From: Campylobacter bilis
GTDB lineage: Bacteria > Campylobacterota > Campylobacteria > Campylobacterales > Campylobacteraceae
DNA: 64,000 nt
Reading direction: 5' to 3'
NCBI RefSeq assembly: GCF_016806695.1
Contig: NZ_WUED01000002.1
Location: forward strand, 82,703 to 146,702
Under the pieces are notes generated by a model. That model ran no database searches and was not told the origin of the DNA. It saw only the letters and a list, made by a program, of their open reading frames with translations. Positions 9,239 through 18,461 of this stretch are shown piece by piece. The position numbers and the translations under genes are program-made. Position 1 is the first letter of the stretch, and each line of letters begins with the position of its first letter.

Positions 9239-11503
9239 TTATAAGCTTTCTCTTATTTTTTGTGTAGCAATAACTAAATTTTTAAGAGCTGCTATTACTT
9301 CTTCATAAGATCTTGTTTTAAGTCCACAATCAGGATTGATCCAGATTTGTTTTTTAGGTAATTTATTTAAAATTTGTTTTATAGTGATGCTTAATTCTTC
9401 TACACTTGGTACCCTAGGACTGTGTATATCATAAACTCCTGGTCCTACTTCGGTTTGGAAATGGATAGCTTTTAAGGTGTCTAAAAGACTAAGATTTGAT
9501 CTTGAAGCTTCAAAAGATATCACATCTGCATCCATAGCATCAATTTCTTTTAATATATCATTGAATTCACTATAGCACATATGGGTGTGGATTTGTGTTT
9601 CGGTTTTTACTCCACTGTGTACAAGATTAAAAGCAGGAATAGCCCAGTCTAAATACTGACTATGCCAATCGCTTTTTCTTAAAGGCAGCTTTTCTCTTAA
9701 GGCTGCTTCATCAATTTGTATGATTTTAATACCTGCATTTTCAAGATCTAAAACTTCATCCCTTAGAGCTAAGGCTATTTGTTGGGCACTTTCTTTTAGG
9801 CTAATATCTTCTCTTGGAAAAGACCAATTTAGTATGGTTACAGGGCCTGTAAGCATGCCTTTTACGATTTTTTTACTTAGACTTTGAGCGAATTTAGCCC
9901 ATGCTAAGGTAATAGGTTTAATACGGGATACATCGCCCCAAATTACAGGAGGTTTTACACATCTTGTTCCATAGCTTTGTACCCAACCGTTTTGAGTAAA
10001 TAAAAAACCTTTTAAATTTTCTCCAAAATACTCTACCATATCATTTCTTTCAAATTCTCCATGTACAAGAACATCAAGTCCTATTTCTTCTTGTATTGCT
10101 ATACATTCTTTAATTTTTTGTTGATTGAATTCTGTATAGCTTGTAGCTGAAATTTTTTCTTGTTTAAAGGCAAGACGATTTGATCTTACATCAGCACTTT
10201 GAGGGAAAGAACCTATGGTTGTAGTCGGTAAAAGAGGAAGTTGTAAAAATTCTTTTTGAATTAAAATACGTTTTTTAAATTCAGGTTGTCTTATAAAATC
10301 TTCTTTTTTGAGGGTTTGAAGCCTGGCTTTAACTTTTTCATCTGTACGTTGAGGGATATTTTGAAATAATTCTTGATTGGTTTTTAAAAGAGGATTTTCT
10401 TCATTAGTATTTAGAATTTCTTTAAGTTCTTTTAATTCTTTAAGTTTTTCTTTTGCAAAAGAGAAAATTTTAAGATAACTTGGGTTTAATTGCTTTTCAA
10501 ATTCTGTGCTATAAGGCACATGTAAAAGCGAACAAGACGTGTTTAAAACGATATTTTTAGTATGCTTTTGAAGTTCTTTAATGAGTTTTAAGCTTTTTGT
10601 GTAATCATTAGCATAAATGTTTTTCCCATTGATTATCCCTGCAAAAAGTATTTTGTCCTTGGCAAAACCGTATTTTTCTATCAGCTTTAAACTTTCTTTT
10701 CCTTCTATAAAATCAAGCCCTAAGCCATCAAATTGAGTTTGTAAAAGTTTAGGATAAATGTCTCTTACATCACCAAAATAGGTTTGAAGTAAGATTTTAA
10801 GATTTTGCTTATGATTTAAAAGCTTTGTGTACAATTGATCAAATAAAGCTAGATCATTTTGATCTAAATCATAAACTAAATAAGGTTCATCAAATTGGAG
10901 CCATTGCACTTTTAATGTGTTTAATTTAGTTAAAAGTTCTTCATAGGCTTTTAGGAGTTTTTCCTTAGCAAGTTCTTTAGTCTTTTCGTCTTTAAAATTA
11001 ATGAGTTTAAAAAGTGTAAAAATTCCTATTAAAACAGGTTTTGTTTCTATGCCTAGTTCTTTTGCTTCAAGGTATTCTTTAAAGATTTTATCCCCTACTA
11101 AGGCTATGGCATTTGCATCATCGCATTCAGGTACTAAATAGTGGTAATTTGTATTAAACCATTTTTTCATTGCTAAAGCTGTGGTGTCTCCATTTTTGCC
11201 TTGATAGCCGCGACTTTGAGCAAAATATTCATCCAGGGGTTCTAAATTTAAATTTTTATATTTTGTGTGGATGATGTTAAAAAGCACAGCAGCATCTAAA
11301 ACATTATCATAGAATGAAAAATCATTACTAGGAATAAAATCAATTCCAAAGTTTTGGATCTCTTGCCAGTGTTTTGTTCTTAAATTTTTAGCAATTTGCA
11401 AAAGTTCTTCTTTTGAACTTTGATTTTTAAAGTATTTTTCAACGCCAAATTTTAATTCTCTATTTGCACCTATTCTTGGGTAAGAAATGATTGAATTTTT
11501 CAT
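9239..11503 (-). CDS. metE: Cobalamin-independent methionine synthase
   Basis: Transfers the methyl group of 5-methyl-THF-polyglutamate to homocysteine. 754 residues, the normal MetE length, with both barrels. The N terminus has SYPRIGANRELK; the C-terminal catalytic half has TTTIGSFPQSADVR, the zinc-binding HTHMCYSEF with its Cys, and the second cysteine in NPDCGLKTR. The TTAAGGAG Shine-Dalgarno lies before ATG 11503; the gap to metQ is 24 bp. Confidence 0.97.
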   Translation of the reverse strand: MKNSIISYPRIGANRELKFGVEKYFKNQSSKEELLQIAKNLRTKHWQEIQNFGIDFIPSNDFSFYDNVLDAAVLFNIIHTKYKNLNLEPLDEYFAQSRGYQGKNGDTTALAMKKWFNTNYHYLVPECDDANAIALVGDKIFKEYLEAKELGIETKPVLIGIFTLFKLINFKDEKTKELAKEKLLKAYEELLTKLNTLKVQWLQFDEPYLVYDLDQNDLALFDQLYTKLLNHKQNLKILLQTYFGDVRDIYPKLLQTQFDGLGLDFIEGKESLKLIEKYGFAKDKILFAGIINGKNIYANDYTKSLKLIKELQKHTKNIVLNTSCSLLHVPYSTEFEKQLNPSYLKIFSFAKEKLKELKELKEILNTNEENPLLKTNQELFQNIPQRTDEKVKARLQTLKKEDFIRQPEFKKRILIQKEFLQLPLLPTTTIGSFPQSADVRSNRLAFKQEKISATSYTEFNQQKIKECIAIQEEIGLDVLVHGEFERNDMVEYFGENLKGFLFTQNGWVQSYGTRCVKPPVIWGDVSRIKPITLAWAKFAQSLSKKIVKGMLTGPVTILNWSFPREDISLKESAQQIALALRDEVLDLENAGIKIIQIDEAALREKLPLRKSDWHSQYLDWAIPAFNLVHSGVKTETQIHTHMCYSEFNDILKEIDAMDADVISFEASRSNLSLLDTLKAIHFQTEVGPGVYDIHSPRVPSVEELSITIKQILNKLPKKQIWINPDCGLKTRSYEEVIAALKNLVIATQKIRESL

Positions 11504-11527
11504 ATTTTTCTCCTTAAAATGTAGGGA

Positions 11528-12283
11528 TTAAAGCACCCTGGTATGTATCTTGTATAAATTTTTAACTTCATTGCTTTGTAAGGCTTTGATTAAAGCCTTG
11601 ATTTTAGGAAGGTTTTCATTCCCTTGCTTTACAGCAATGATATTGCTATATTCAGCGTATTTGCTTTCTGTATAGAGTCCATCTTTTACAGGATTTAAGC
11701 CTGCTAAAATAGCAAAATTACTATTAATAAGAGAATAATCTACATCCTCTAAACTTCTAGCAAGTTGTGCGTCTCTTAATTCTATGAATTTAAGCTTTTT
11801 AGGATTGTTTGTGATATCTAAAGGGATGATAAGCTCATTGCCCTTGATCTCTATAAGTCCTGTGCTTGCTATAATTCTTAAAGCACGGCTTTCATTCGTA
11901 GGATTATTGGGTATAGAGATCTTTTCTCCTCCTTTAGGGGCGAATTCTTTGTGTTTTTTAGAGTATATAGCCATAGGTTCTATATGAATGCTAGCTACTT
12001 TTATAAGATGAGTGCCTTTTCTTTGATTGAATTCTTTTAAATAAGGCTCATGCTGAAAATAGTTTGCATCAAGCTCACCGTTTTCGACCATAATATTAGG
12101 AATTACCCCATCATTAAATTCATAAATTTTTAAATTATAACCTTGCTGTTGCAAAGTAGGTTTAATAAATCTTAAAATATCAGCATGTGGAGTGATAGAA
12201 GATCCAATTTTTATTTCTTCATTTACCCATACAAAACCGCTAAAAAGAGTTGCTACGCAAAAAACTTTTGCAAATACAGTCAT
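11528..12283 (-). CDS. NLPA/MetQ-family periplasmic substrate-binding protein
   Basis: Probable methionine-binding component of an ABC importer (NLPA/MetQ family). It has 251 residues, a hydrophobic N-terminal signal (about residues 3-20), then the family core EEIKIGSSITPHADIL, followed by GELDANYFQHEPYL, typical of MetQ. There is no lipobox cysteine after the hydrophobic stretch, so unlike most NLPA proteins it may be a soluble periplasmic protein. No ATPase or permease gene is adjacent, so it would need a distant partner. Start ATG 12283 follows AAGGAGGATAA and overlaps the stop of a 37-codon ORF. Matches C. jejuni Cj1200 in position. Confidence 0.85.
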   Translation of the reverse strand: MTVFAKVFCVATLFSGFVWVNEEIKIGSSITPHADILRFIKPTLQQQGYNLKIYEFNDGVIPNIMVENGELDANYFQHEPYLKEFNQRKGTHLIKVASIHIEPMAIYSKKHKEFAPKGGEKISIPNNPTNESRALRIIASTGLIEIKGNELIIPLDITNNPKKLKFIELRDAQLARSLEDVDYSLINSNFAILAGLNPVKDGLYTESKYAEYSNIIAVKQGNENLPKIKALIKALQSNEVKNLYKIHTRVL

Positions 12284-12393
12284 TTATCCTCCTTATGTGA
12301 AGCTGAATTTATTGCTGCTATTTTAAAAATAAAAAAGCTTAAAAGTGTTTTACTCACTTTATAATTTTTTAAACTAAATATGAGTGGATTCAT
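12280..12393 (-). CDS. Small ORF (37 codons) translationally coupled to metQ
   Basis: An ORF too short for routine calling. ATG at 12393 follows the Shine-Dalgarno-like AAGGA at a 5-base distance, and the TGA overlaps the metQ ATG as ATGA. The encoded peptide starts MNPLIFSLKNYK, has a short hydrophobic segment (LLSFFIF) and ends SASHKEDK. The metQ Shine-Dalgarno lies inside its last codons, so translation of this ORF could open or occlude metQ initiation. I do not recognise a family. It may be a true small protein or a coupling ORF. Confidence 0.45.
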   Translation of the reverse strand: MNPLIFSLKNYKVSKTLLSFFIFKIAAINSASHKEDK

Positions 12394-12539
12394 TGTTTTC
12401 CTTAAAAATTATTTTATTTTAAGGATAAGAAGATAGTAAAGTTTTAGATGGTTCTAAACCATAAGTAAGATTGTAAATTCATGAAAAAATAAATTTTGTG
12501 ACTTTTCTCTACATTACATCTCCTTATCCGTCTTTTGAA

Positions 12540-12568
12540 CCTTTGGAAATATAATGCCAAGCCAAAGG
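12540..12568 (-). promoter_or_regulatory. Stem-loop in met operon leader
   Basis: A perfect 7-bp stem (CCTTTGG/CCAAAGG) with a 15-base loop starts 6 bases after the stop of the 10-codon leader ORF. A ribosome at the end of that ORF would cover or destabilise it. An alternative pairing of the 5' arm region (CGTC-CTTT) with AAAAGACG just downstream is possible, which is the type of switch expected in attenuation. The pairing was done by eye. Confidence 0.45.
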
Positions 12569-12573
12569 ACGTA

Positions 12574-12606
12574 CTAGATACTACACATCTGACACATCAG
12601 TTTCAT
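12574..12606 (-). CDS. Met/Cys-rich 10-codon leader peptide MKLMCQMCSI
   Basis: ATG at 12606 is preceded by a good Shine-Dalgarno, AGGGAG, ending 6 bases before it. The ORF ends at TAG 12576-12574. Five of its ten residues are Met or Cys, with the pair MC repeated (codons 4-5 and 7-8). It starts about 30 nt after the predicted transcription start and lies upstream of metQ-metE-metF. This is the layout of amino-acid-sensing leader peptides in attenuators. That it is translated and regulatory is an inference. Confidence 0.5.
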   Translation of the reverse strand: MKLMCQMCSI

Positions 12607-12642
12607 TATTTTCTCCCTAGTTGTTGAATTTAATTTTGCAAG

Positions 12643-12648
12643 ATTATA
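12643..12648 (-). promoter_or_regulatory. Predicted -10 box of the met operon leader
   Basis: TATAAT on the minus strand, in a T-rich context (CTTTTATAATCTTGC), about 365 bp upstream of metQ and just after the luxS terminator. It predicts a long untranslated leader starting near 12636. Confidence 0.55.
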
Positions 12649-12666
12649 AAAGAAAATATATTAAAG

Positions 12667-12703
12667 AAAGCTTAATCCTTAAAATTTTTAAGGATTAAGC
12701 TTT
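12667..12703 (-). terminator. Strong hairpin at the end of luxS
   Basis: A perfect 18-bp inverted repeat with a single-base centre, with AAGGATTAAGC at its core. It overlaps the luxS stop codon and is followed on the minus strand by TTTAATATATTTTCTTTT. It should end luxS transcription and insulate the met leader promoter. Confidence 0.7.
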
Positions 12704-13196
12704 AAATATTTTCAAGCTTTAATTTTTCATTATCCATCACACTTATATGTGAATTTAAAACTTTTTGTGCAATTTGTTTAGCTTCATCTAAAGAATGCAT
12801 TTTATAAGTTCCGCATTGATAGATATTAAGTTCAGGAATTTTGCTTTGATCGCTTACATTTAAAACATCTTTCATTGCAGCTTCCCAAGCTTTAATAACG
12901 CTTTGTTCATCAGGAGTTCCAATCAAACTCATATAAAAACCTGTACGACAACCCATAGGTGAAATATCTATAATTTCAACCGAGTCAGAATTTAAATAAT
13001 CTCTCATAAAACCAGCAAATAAGTGCTCTAAAGTGTGTGTTCCTTTTTCACTCATTATGTCTTTATTAGGTATACAAAAACGTAGATCAAAGACGCTAAT
13101 ATCATCACCTTTAGGTGTTTTCATGGTTTTAGCTAAACGTACAGCGGGTGCTGGCATTTTAGTATGATCAACTTTAAAACTATCAAGTAATGGCAT
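12702..13196 (-). CDS. luxS: S-ribosylhomocysteine lyase (AI-2 synthesis)
   Basis: Cleaves S-ribosylhomocysteine to homocysteine and the AI-2 precursor DPD, thereby recycling the homocysteine used by MetE downstream. 164 residues; the N terminus is [20 protein letters not shown]. The metal-binding HxxEH motif is seen as [13 protein letters not shown] (about 56-68), and the third ligand Cys is in the GTYKMHS/QCG region. ATG at 13196 follows AAGGAG. Confidence 0.97.
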   Translation of the reverse strand: MPLLDSFKVDHTKMPAPAVRLAKTMKTPKGDDISVFDLRFCIPNKDIMSEKGTHTLEHLFAGFMRDYLNSDSVEIIDISPMGCRTGFYMSLIGTPDEQSVIKAWEAAMKDVLNVSDQSKIPELNIYQCGTYKMHSLDEAKQIAQKVLNSHISVMDNEKLKLENI

Positions 13197-13227
13197 TTTA
13201 ACTCCTTATATATAAATTGTTTTGAAG

Positions 13228-13233
13228 ATTATA
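13228..13233 (-). promoter_or_regulatory. Predicted luxS -10 box
   Basis: TATAAT on the minus strand (GCTATAATC), 32 bp upstream of the luxS ATG. The intergenic region is shared with the divergent gatB. Confidence 0.5.
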
Positions 13234-13310
13234 GCATTTAAAACTAATATTTAAAGCCTTTCTAAAAGAAAAATCGATAAAATAAAGCATTAAAATTTCA
13301 AGGAAAAATC

Positions 13311-14729
13311 ATGTTTGAAGTAGTTATAGGACTTGAAGTTCATACTCAATTAAATACTAAAACGAAAATTTTTTGTTCATGTGCAACTTCTTTTGGAGAA
13401 AATGCTAATACCAATGTTTGTCCTACTTGTTTAGCTTTGCCTGGGGCTTTGCCTGTTTTAAATGAAGAAGCTGTTAAAAAAGCTTTAGCTTTTGGAAAAG
13501 CTGTAAATGCAACGATTAATAAAAAAAGTGTTTTTAATCGTAAGAATTATTTTTATCCTGATTTGCCAAAGGCTTATCAAATTTCACAATTTGACATTCC
13601 TATAGTAGAAAAAGGAGAGTTGTTTATCAATGTAAATGGAGAAAACAAACGCATAGGTATTACAAGGGCGCATTTAGAAGAGGATGCAGGAAAAAATATC
13701 CATGAAAATAATTTATCTAAAATAGATTTAAATCGTGCAGGAACGCCTTTGCTTGAAATAGTGAGTGAGCCAGAGCTTAAAAGTAGTGATGAAGCGGTGG
13801 CTTATCTTAAAAAATTGCACGCTATTATACGTTTTTTAGATATTTCTGATGCAAATATGCAAGAAGGAAGCTTTAGGTGTGATGCTAATGTGAGTATAAG
13901 ACCTAAAGGAGACACTAAGCTTTATACTAGGGTAGAGATTAAAAATCTTAATTCTTTCCGTTTTATTCAAAAAGCTATAGAATATGAGATAAAAAGACAA
14001 AGCGAGGCTTGGGAGGATGGTACTTATGAAAAAGAGGTAATCCAAGAAACTAGACTTTTTGACACTACAAATTTAATTACAAAAAGCATGCGTGATAAAG
14101 AAGAAGCTGCAGAGTATCGTTATTTCCCTGATCCTGATTTACTACCTGTTTTATTAAAAGATGAATTTTTAAGTATAAAAATCCCTGAACTTCCTGATGA
14201 GAAAAAAGAGCGTTTTATTAAGGATTTGAGTATAAAAGAAAGTGATGCAGAAATTCTTGTAAGTTCGCTTGAAATGAGCCATTTTTTTGAAAATTTGATT
14301 TCTCAAAATTTAAATCCTAAACTTTGTGTTAATTGGCTAAATACTGAGCTTATGGGACTTTTAAAAGGAGAGCTTACCATAGAAAATTCTCCTGTAGATG
14401 CTAAAAAACTTGGAAAATTGATCCAACGCATAGAAGATGGTACTATAAGTGCAAAAGCAGCTAAGGATGTTTTAGCTTATGTTTTTGAAAATACTTCTAT
14501 AGAGATTGATCAAGCCATTAAACAATTAGGACTTGAACAAGTGAGTGATGATTTGGCTATTGAAGTAGTGATTGAACAAATCTTAAATGCAAATACAGAT
14601 AAAGTTTTAGAATATAAAAATGGTAAAGATAAGCTTTTTGGATTTTTTATAGGGCAAGTTATGAAAGAGGGTAAGGGGGCTTTCAATCCTGGTAAGGTTA
14701 ATACAATTTTAAAAGCAAAGCTTGGTTGA
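13311..14729 (+). CDS. gatB: Aspartyl/glutamyl-tRNA(Asn/Gln) amidotransferase subunit B
   Basis: Part of GatCAB, which amidates misacylated Glu-tRNA(Gln) and Asp-tRNA(Asn). 472 residues starting [21 protein letters not shown], with the zinc-binding cysteines (CSC near residues 23-25 and CPTC near 42-45), the [16 protein letters not shown] motif, and a C-terminal YqeY-like domain ending [18 protein letters not shown]. The stop overlaps the gpsA ATG (TGATG). Confidence 0.96.
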   Translation: MFEVVIGLEVHTQLNTKTKIFCSCATSFGENANTNVCPTCLALPGALPVLNEEAVKKALAFGKAVNATINKKSVFNRKNYFYPDLPKAYQISQFDIPIVEKGELFINVNGENKRIGITRAHLEEDAGKNIHENNLSKIDLNRAGTPLLEIVSEPELKSSDEAVAYLKKLHAIIRFLDISDANMQEGSFRCDANVSIRPKGDTKLYTRVEIKNLNSFRFIQKAIEYEIKRQSEAWEDGTYEKEVIQETRLFDTTNLITKSMRDKEEAAEYRYFPDPDLLPVLLKDEFLSIKIPELPDEKKERFIKDLSIKESDAEILVSSLEMSHFFENLISQNLNPKLCVNWLNTELMGLLKGELTIENSPVDAKKLGKLIQRIEDGTISAKAAKDVLAYVFENTSIEIDQAIKQLGLEQVSDDLAIEVVIEQILNANTDKVLEYKNGKDKLFGFFIGQVMKEGKGAFNPGKVNTILKAKLG

Positions 14730-15625
14730 TGAGTATAGCAGTTATTGGTGCAGGAAAATGGGGCAGTGCTTTACATTTGGCTTTAAAAGAAAATCATATT
14801 TGCTTTATTAGTTCTCCTCATCCGCGCGATTTGGAGGATTTTGTAAGTATAAAACAGGCTTTAGAATGTGAGTATGTCGTTTTTGCTTTAAGTTCTCAAG
14901 GTATTCGTGCATGGCTTAAGGAGCATTTTATTTATAAAGGACAAAAAATTTTAATCGCTTCAAAAGGCATAGAAGATCAAACTTGTCAATTTTTAGATGA
15001 AATTTTTTTAGATTTTATACCAAAGGAAAATTTTTGTGTTATAAGTGGCCCTTCTTTTGCAGCTGAAGTAATGCAAAAGCTTCCCACAGCTTTAATGATT
15101 AGTGGTGCTAATTTAGAACTTTGTAAAAAATTTGCAAGTTTTTTTCCTGATTTTATTAAAACTTATATTGATGATGATGTACGTGGTGCTGAAATTTGTG
15201 GAGCTTATAAAAATGTTTTGGCTATTGCAAGTGGGATTAGTGATGGCTTAAAATTTGGCAATAATGCAAGAGCAGCATTGATTTCAAGAGGGTTAATAGA
15301 AATGCATCGTTTTGGAAAATATTTTGGTGCTAAAGAAGAAACTTTTTTAGGACTTAGTGGGGCAGGAGATTTGTTTTTAACAGCTTCTAGTGTACTTTCT
15401 AGGAATTATCGTGTAGGATTAGCTTTGGCACAAAATAAAACCTTAGAAGAGATTTTACATGATTTACAAGAAGTAGCAGAAGGGGTTAAAACAGCTTATG
15501 CTATTGAGAAATTGGCAAAGTCTAAAGGTATTTATACTCCTATTACTAATGAGATAGTAGCGATTTTTAGAGGTAAAAGTGTTTATGAAGCGACGCAAAA
15601 ATTATTAAGACAAAATGATGATTGA
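14729..15625 (+). CDS. gpsA: Glycerol-3-phosphate dehydrogenase [NAD(P)+]
   Basis: Makes sn-glycerol-3-phosphate for phospholipid synthesis. About 298 residues: N-terminal Rossmann motif VIGAGKWGSALH, then SGPSFAAEV, the catalytic Lys in CGAYKNVLAIASG, and GLSGAGDLFLTASS. I chose ATG 14729, which overlaps the gatB stop, over the in-frame TTG at 14726. Confidence 0.95.
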   Translation: MSIAVIGAGKWGSALHLALKENHICFISSPHPRDLEDFVSIKQALECEYVVFALSSQGIRAWLKEHFIYKGQKILIASKGIEDQTCQFLDEIFLDFIPKENFCVISGPSFAAEVMQKLPTALMISGANLELCKKFASFFPDFIKTYIDDDVRGAEICGAYKNVLAIASGISDGLKFGNNARAALISRGLIEMHRFGKYFGAKEETFLGLSGAGDLFLTASSVLSRNYRVGLALAQNKTLEEILHDLQEVAEGVKTAYAIEKLAKSKGIYTPITNEIVAIFRGKSVYEATQKLLRQNDD

Positions 15626-15634
15626 GGAAAATTG

Positions 15635-16813
15635 ATGATAATTAAGAATGCGAAAATTTATGGAACTTATTTGCAAGATATAGAAATTGAAGAAGGAAAG
15701 ATTAAGGCCATAGCTTCTAATTTACAAGGTAAGCAAATTTTAGATGCTAAGGGTATGAGTGTGCTCCCTTCTTTTGTAGATTTATGTGTAAATTTAAAGA
15801 ATGATAAATTTTCTTTAGCCCATTTGGATCTTATTGAAGAGGAATGTTTAAAGGGAGGAATTTCGGCTATAATTTTGCGTGATTGTATGGATTTTGATGA
15901 AGAAAGTTTTGCTTTATTTTTGCAAAATTTAATCCGAAGAAAAGTGCAAATTTTTTCAAGTATACGTGTTAAAAATAAAAGTGGTAAACTTAAAAATCTA
16001 GCCACTCTTTTAAACAAAGGTGCTTGTGCTTTAGAACTTGATAGTGCTTTAGATGCAAATACTTTAAAAATTGCTTCTCAATATGCTTTTATGAAAAATG
16101 CACCATTATTAGTACGCTGCTATGATGAAGATTTTGATGATAATGGTGTGATGAATGATTGTGAGATAAGTTTTAATTTAGGGCTTATAGGTATGAGTAA
16201 AATTGCTGAAACAAGTCAAGTAGCTAAAATGAAAGAACTTGCTAAATTTTATAAAAACAAAGCGGTTTTTGATCTTTTAAGTTTGCAAGATTCTTTAGAT
16301 TTATTGCATGAAAAGGATTTAAAACTTGTGAGCATACATCATCTTATTAAAAATGATATGGCTTGTGAGGGTTTTAATACCGCAGCAAAACTTATGCCAC
16401 CTTTAAGATCTAAAGAGGATAGTTATGCTTTAAAAAAAGCTTTAAAGGATGGTAAAATACATTTTTTAACTTCTTTACATAGTGCTAAATCCCTTTCTTT
16501 AAAAGAATTGGCCTTTGATGAAGCAGCTTTTGGTATACATAGTATTTGTGATTTTGTAAGTCTTTGCTATACTTTTTTAATTAAGGATAATTTTTTAAGT
16601 TGGCAAGAACTTTGTCAGTTTACAAGTAAAAATCCTAGTGAATTTTTAGGACTTAATAGCGGCATTATAGAAGAAGGAAAAGAAGCTAATTTGATTTTTT
16701 TTGATGAAAATGAAGAACTTGAACTTCCAAAAAATTCACTTTATGCGGAAGATAAACTTTTTGGAAAAGTTAAAATGCATATGATTAAAGGAAAAAATGT
16801 TTTAGATTCCTAA
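15635..16813 (+). CDS. Dihydroorotase-like amidohydrolase (PyrC2)
   Basis: A member of the dihydroorotase/amidohydrolase superfamily, about 392 residues. The usual first metal motif HxH is replaced: the position after DAKGMSVLPSFVD reads LCVNLK, so two metal-ligand histidines are missing. This pattern is typical of inactive PyrC paralogues such as the pyrC'/PyrC2 form that supports aspartate transcarbamoylase. The C terminus (LIFFDENEELELPKNSLYAE) fits the family. ATG 15635 follows GAGGAAAATTG. Its 3' end overlaps the convergent phosphate permease by 12 bp. Confidence 0.75.
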   Translation: MIIKNAKIYGTYLQDIEIEEGKIKAIASNLQGKQILDAKGMSVLPSFVDLCVNLKNDKFSLAHLDLIEEECLKGGISAIILRDCMDFDEESFALFLQNLIRRKVQIFSSIRVKNKSGKLKNLATLLNKGACALELDSALDANTLKIASQYAFMKNAPLLVRCYDEDFDDNGVMNDCEISFNLGLIGMSKIAETSQVAKMKELAKFYKNKAVFDLLSLQDSLDLLHEKDLKLVSIHHLIKNDMACEGFNTAAKLMPPLRSKEDSYALKKALKDGKIHFLTSLHSAKSLSLKELAFDEAAFGIHSICDFVSLCYTFLIKDNFLSWQELCQFTSKNPSEFLGLNSGIIEEGKEANLIFFDENEELELPKNSLYAEDKLFGKVKMHMIKGKNVLDS

Positions 16814-18328
16814 AGACAGTTTAAATCCTAAAAATATCAATGCGGCTATAATACCTGCAGCAGGTAAGGTAATAATCCAAGCTAATCCTATAGGTTTCAT
16901 CATAATCCAATTTGCGTTTTTGTTATAAACTCCTATGCCTAAAATAGCTCCTATAAGAGTGTGTGTTGAGCTAACTGGAATTCCAAATTGCGTTGCTAGA
17001 AGTATTACAGCACTTGCTCCAAGTTCTGCAGAAAAGCCTGTGGTAGGACGTATATTTGCAAGTTTTGAACCCACTGTAGTGATCACTTCTTTGCCTAAAA
17101 ACCAAAGTCCTGTAACTAAGGCAACTCCAAACATGGCTAAAGCCGCAAAAGGTACAGGAGAGGTTGCATTTATAGCACCGTTTTTTAAAACATCTAAAAT
17201 AGCTGCAAAAGGTCCAATAGCATTAGCAATATCATTAGCACCATGAGAGAAAGCAAAACTAGATGCGGTGAATATTTGAAACCATGAAAAAATTCTATTG
17301 GTGGTTTTATTAAGTTCTGTTTTTTTAACGATTTTAACTATGGCAAATGTACCTACATAGCTTATAGTTCCTATAATTCCTATAATCCAGAAATTTTGTA
17401 AAACATTTAAAGTATTGACATTGTTTAAGCTTTTAAATAAAAACATAGTAGCAATAATAGTAGCAGCAATACAGCCAATGATTGGTATGTGGGTTTTTAA
17501 AATGGAATAAATATCGATATTTTTTTCTTGTTCTTTAAAATTTTTCATTTTGTTTTTATAAAAATTGTTTCCTTGCTCGTCTTCTTCTAAGGCTATGGAA
17601 CTAAGTTCTTTAACTTGTTCTTCAAAGCTTTTATTTTTCAGTTCTAAAAAATATTCTTCTTTAAATTTTTTCTTTTCTTTTTTGATATTTTTTAAAGTGT
17701 TGTTGAGTTTTTCTGAGGGTTTTAAGATTTTCTTGTCTATATAAGAATAAATAATATAAGCTACAATACCCCCTAAAAGTGGAGAAGCTACCCAAGAAAT
17801 AACAATTTTTAAAATTTCACTCCATTGGACCATTGAAAAGGTTTGAATTCCATCAAATTTCAAAAAGCCCATCATCATGCTAGCACCTACTATTCCACCA
17901 ACTATACTGTGTGTTGTTGATACGGGTAGGCCTTTTTTGGTGGCAATAAAAATCCAAATTCCAGAACTTAAGAGTGCTGCAAGCATAATTATGACAAAAA
18001 GCATAGGATCAAGAGAATTAGGAAAGACAACAATACCACTGCGTATAGTTTTGGTAACTTCTGCACCAGCAAAGATTGCTCCGCTAAGTTCAAATACAGC
18101 AGCAATGATTAAAGCTTGCTTGATAGTTACAGTTTTAGCACCAACACTTGTTCCAAAAGAATTTGCAACATCATTTCCACCTATGTTAAATGCCATAAAA
18201 ATACCAAATATAGAAGCAAGAAGGAAAAGAATTAATTGATGTTGTGAAATATAGCCAAAGCCCCATATAATAAATGCAATAGTACTAATAATAAAAATAA
18301 TAAAAGCTATTAAATTGTCTTTTTGCAT
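16802..18328 (-). CDS. Inorganic phosphate transporter, PiT family
   Basis: Sodium- or proton-coupled phosphate permease, about 508 residues. Both PiT signature repeats are present: FNIGGNDVANSFGTSVGAKT near the N terminus and FSHGANDIANAIGPFAA in the second half. There are ten or more membrane helices, with a charged cytoplasmic loop of about 80 residues (KKEKKKFKEEYFLELK) in the middle. I prefer ATG 18328 to TTG 18334, because AAAAAAGG is better spaced. Confidence 0.9.
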   Translation of the reverse strand: MQKDNLIAFIIFIISTIAFIIWGFGYISQHQLILFLLASIFGIFMAFNIGGNDVANSFGTSVGAKTVTIKQALIIAAVFELSGAIFAGAEVTKTIRSGIVVFPNSLDPMLFVIIMLAALLSSGIWIFIATKKGLPVSTTHSIVGGIVGASMMMGFLKFDGIQTFSMVQWSEILKIVISWVASPLLGGIVAYIIYSYIDKKILKPSEKLNNTLKNIKKEKKKFKEEYFLELKNKSFEEQVKELSSIALEEDEQGNNFYKNKMKNFKEQEKNIDIYSILKTHIPIIGCIAATIIATMFLFKSLNNVNTLNVLQNFWIIGIIGTISYVGTFAIVKIVKKTELNKTTNRIFSWFQIFTASSFAFSHGANDIANAIGPFAAILDVLKNGAINATSPVPFAALAMFGVALVTGLWFLGKEVITTVGSKLANIRPTTGFSAELGASAVILLATQFGIPVSSTHTLIGAILGIGVYNKNANWIMMKPIGLAWIITLPAAGIIAALIFLGFKLSLGI

Positions 18329-18461
18329 TGACAAACCTTTTTTATTTTAATTATACACATATTTGCTTTAAATTTGCAAGTTTATTTTTCAAGCTTTGAA
18401 AGATATGATTTTTATTTGTATTAATTTTTTATAATAATATTTCAATAATTAAAGAGGGAAT

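Larger units (their letters stand above)
12500..12636 (-). ncRNA. Leader RNA of the met operon; likely locus of the C. jejuni sRNA CjNC110
   Basis: A TATAAT at 12648-12643 predicts transcription from about 12636 toward metQ. In C. jejuni the published sRNA CjNC110 (about 137 nt) lies in the intergenic region just downstream of luxS, which is this position; I recall the location but not the sequence or strand. The RNA would contain the 10-codon Met/Cys ORF and the 12540-12568 stem-loop. The 3' end given is an estimate from the published size. A run of T follows at about 12483-12492, but no strong stem precedes it. Confidence 0.4.

Noticed and set aside
9239..11503. Possible SAM riboswitch or MetR site directly upstream of metE
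   Set aside because: Only 24 bp separate metQ and metE; control must lie upstream of metQ.
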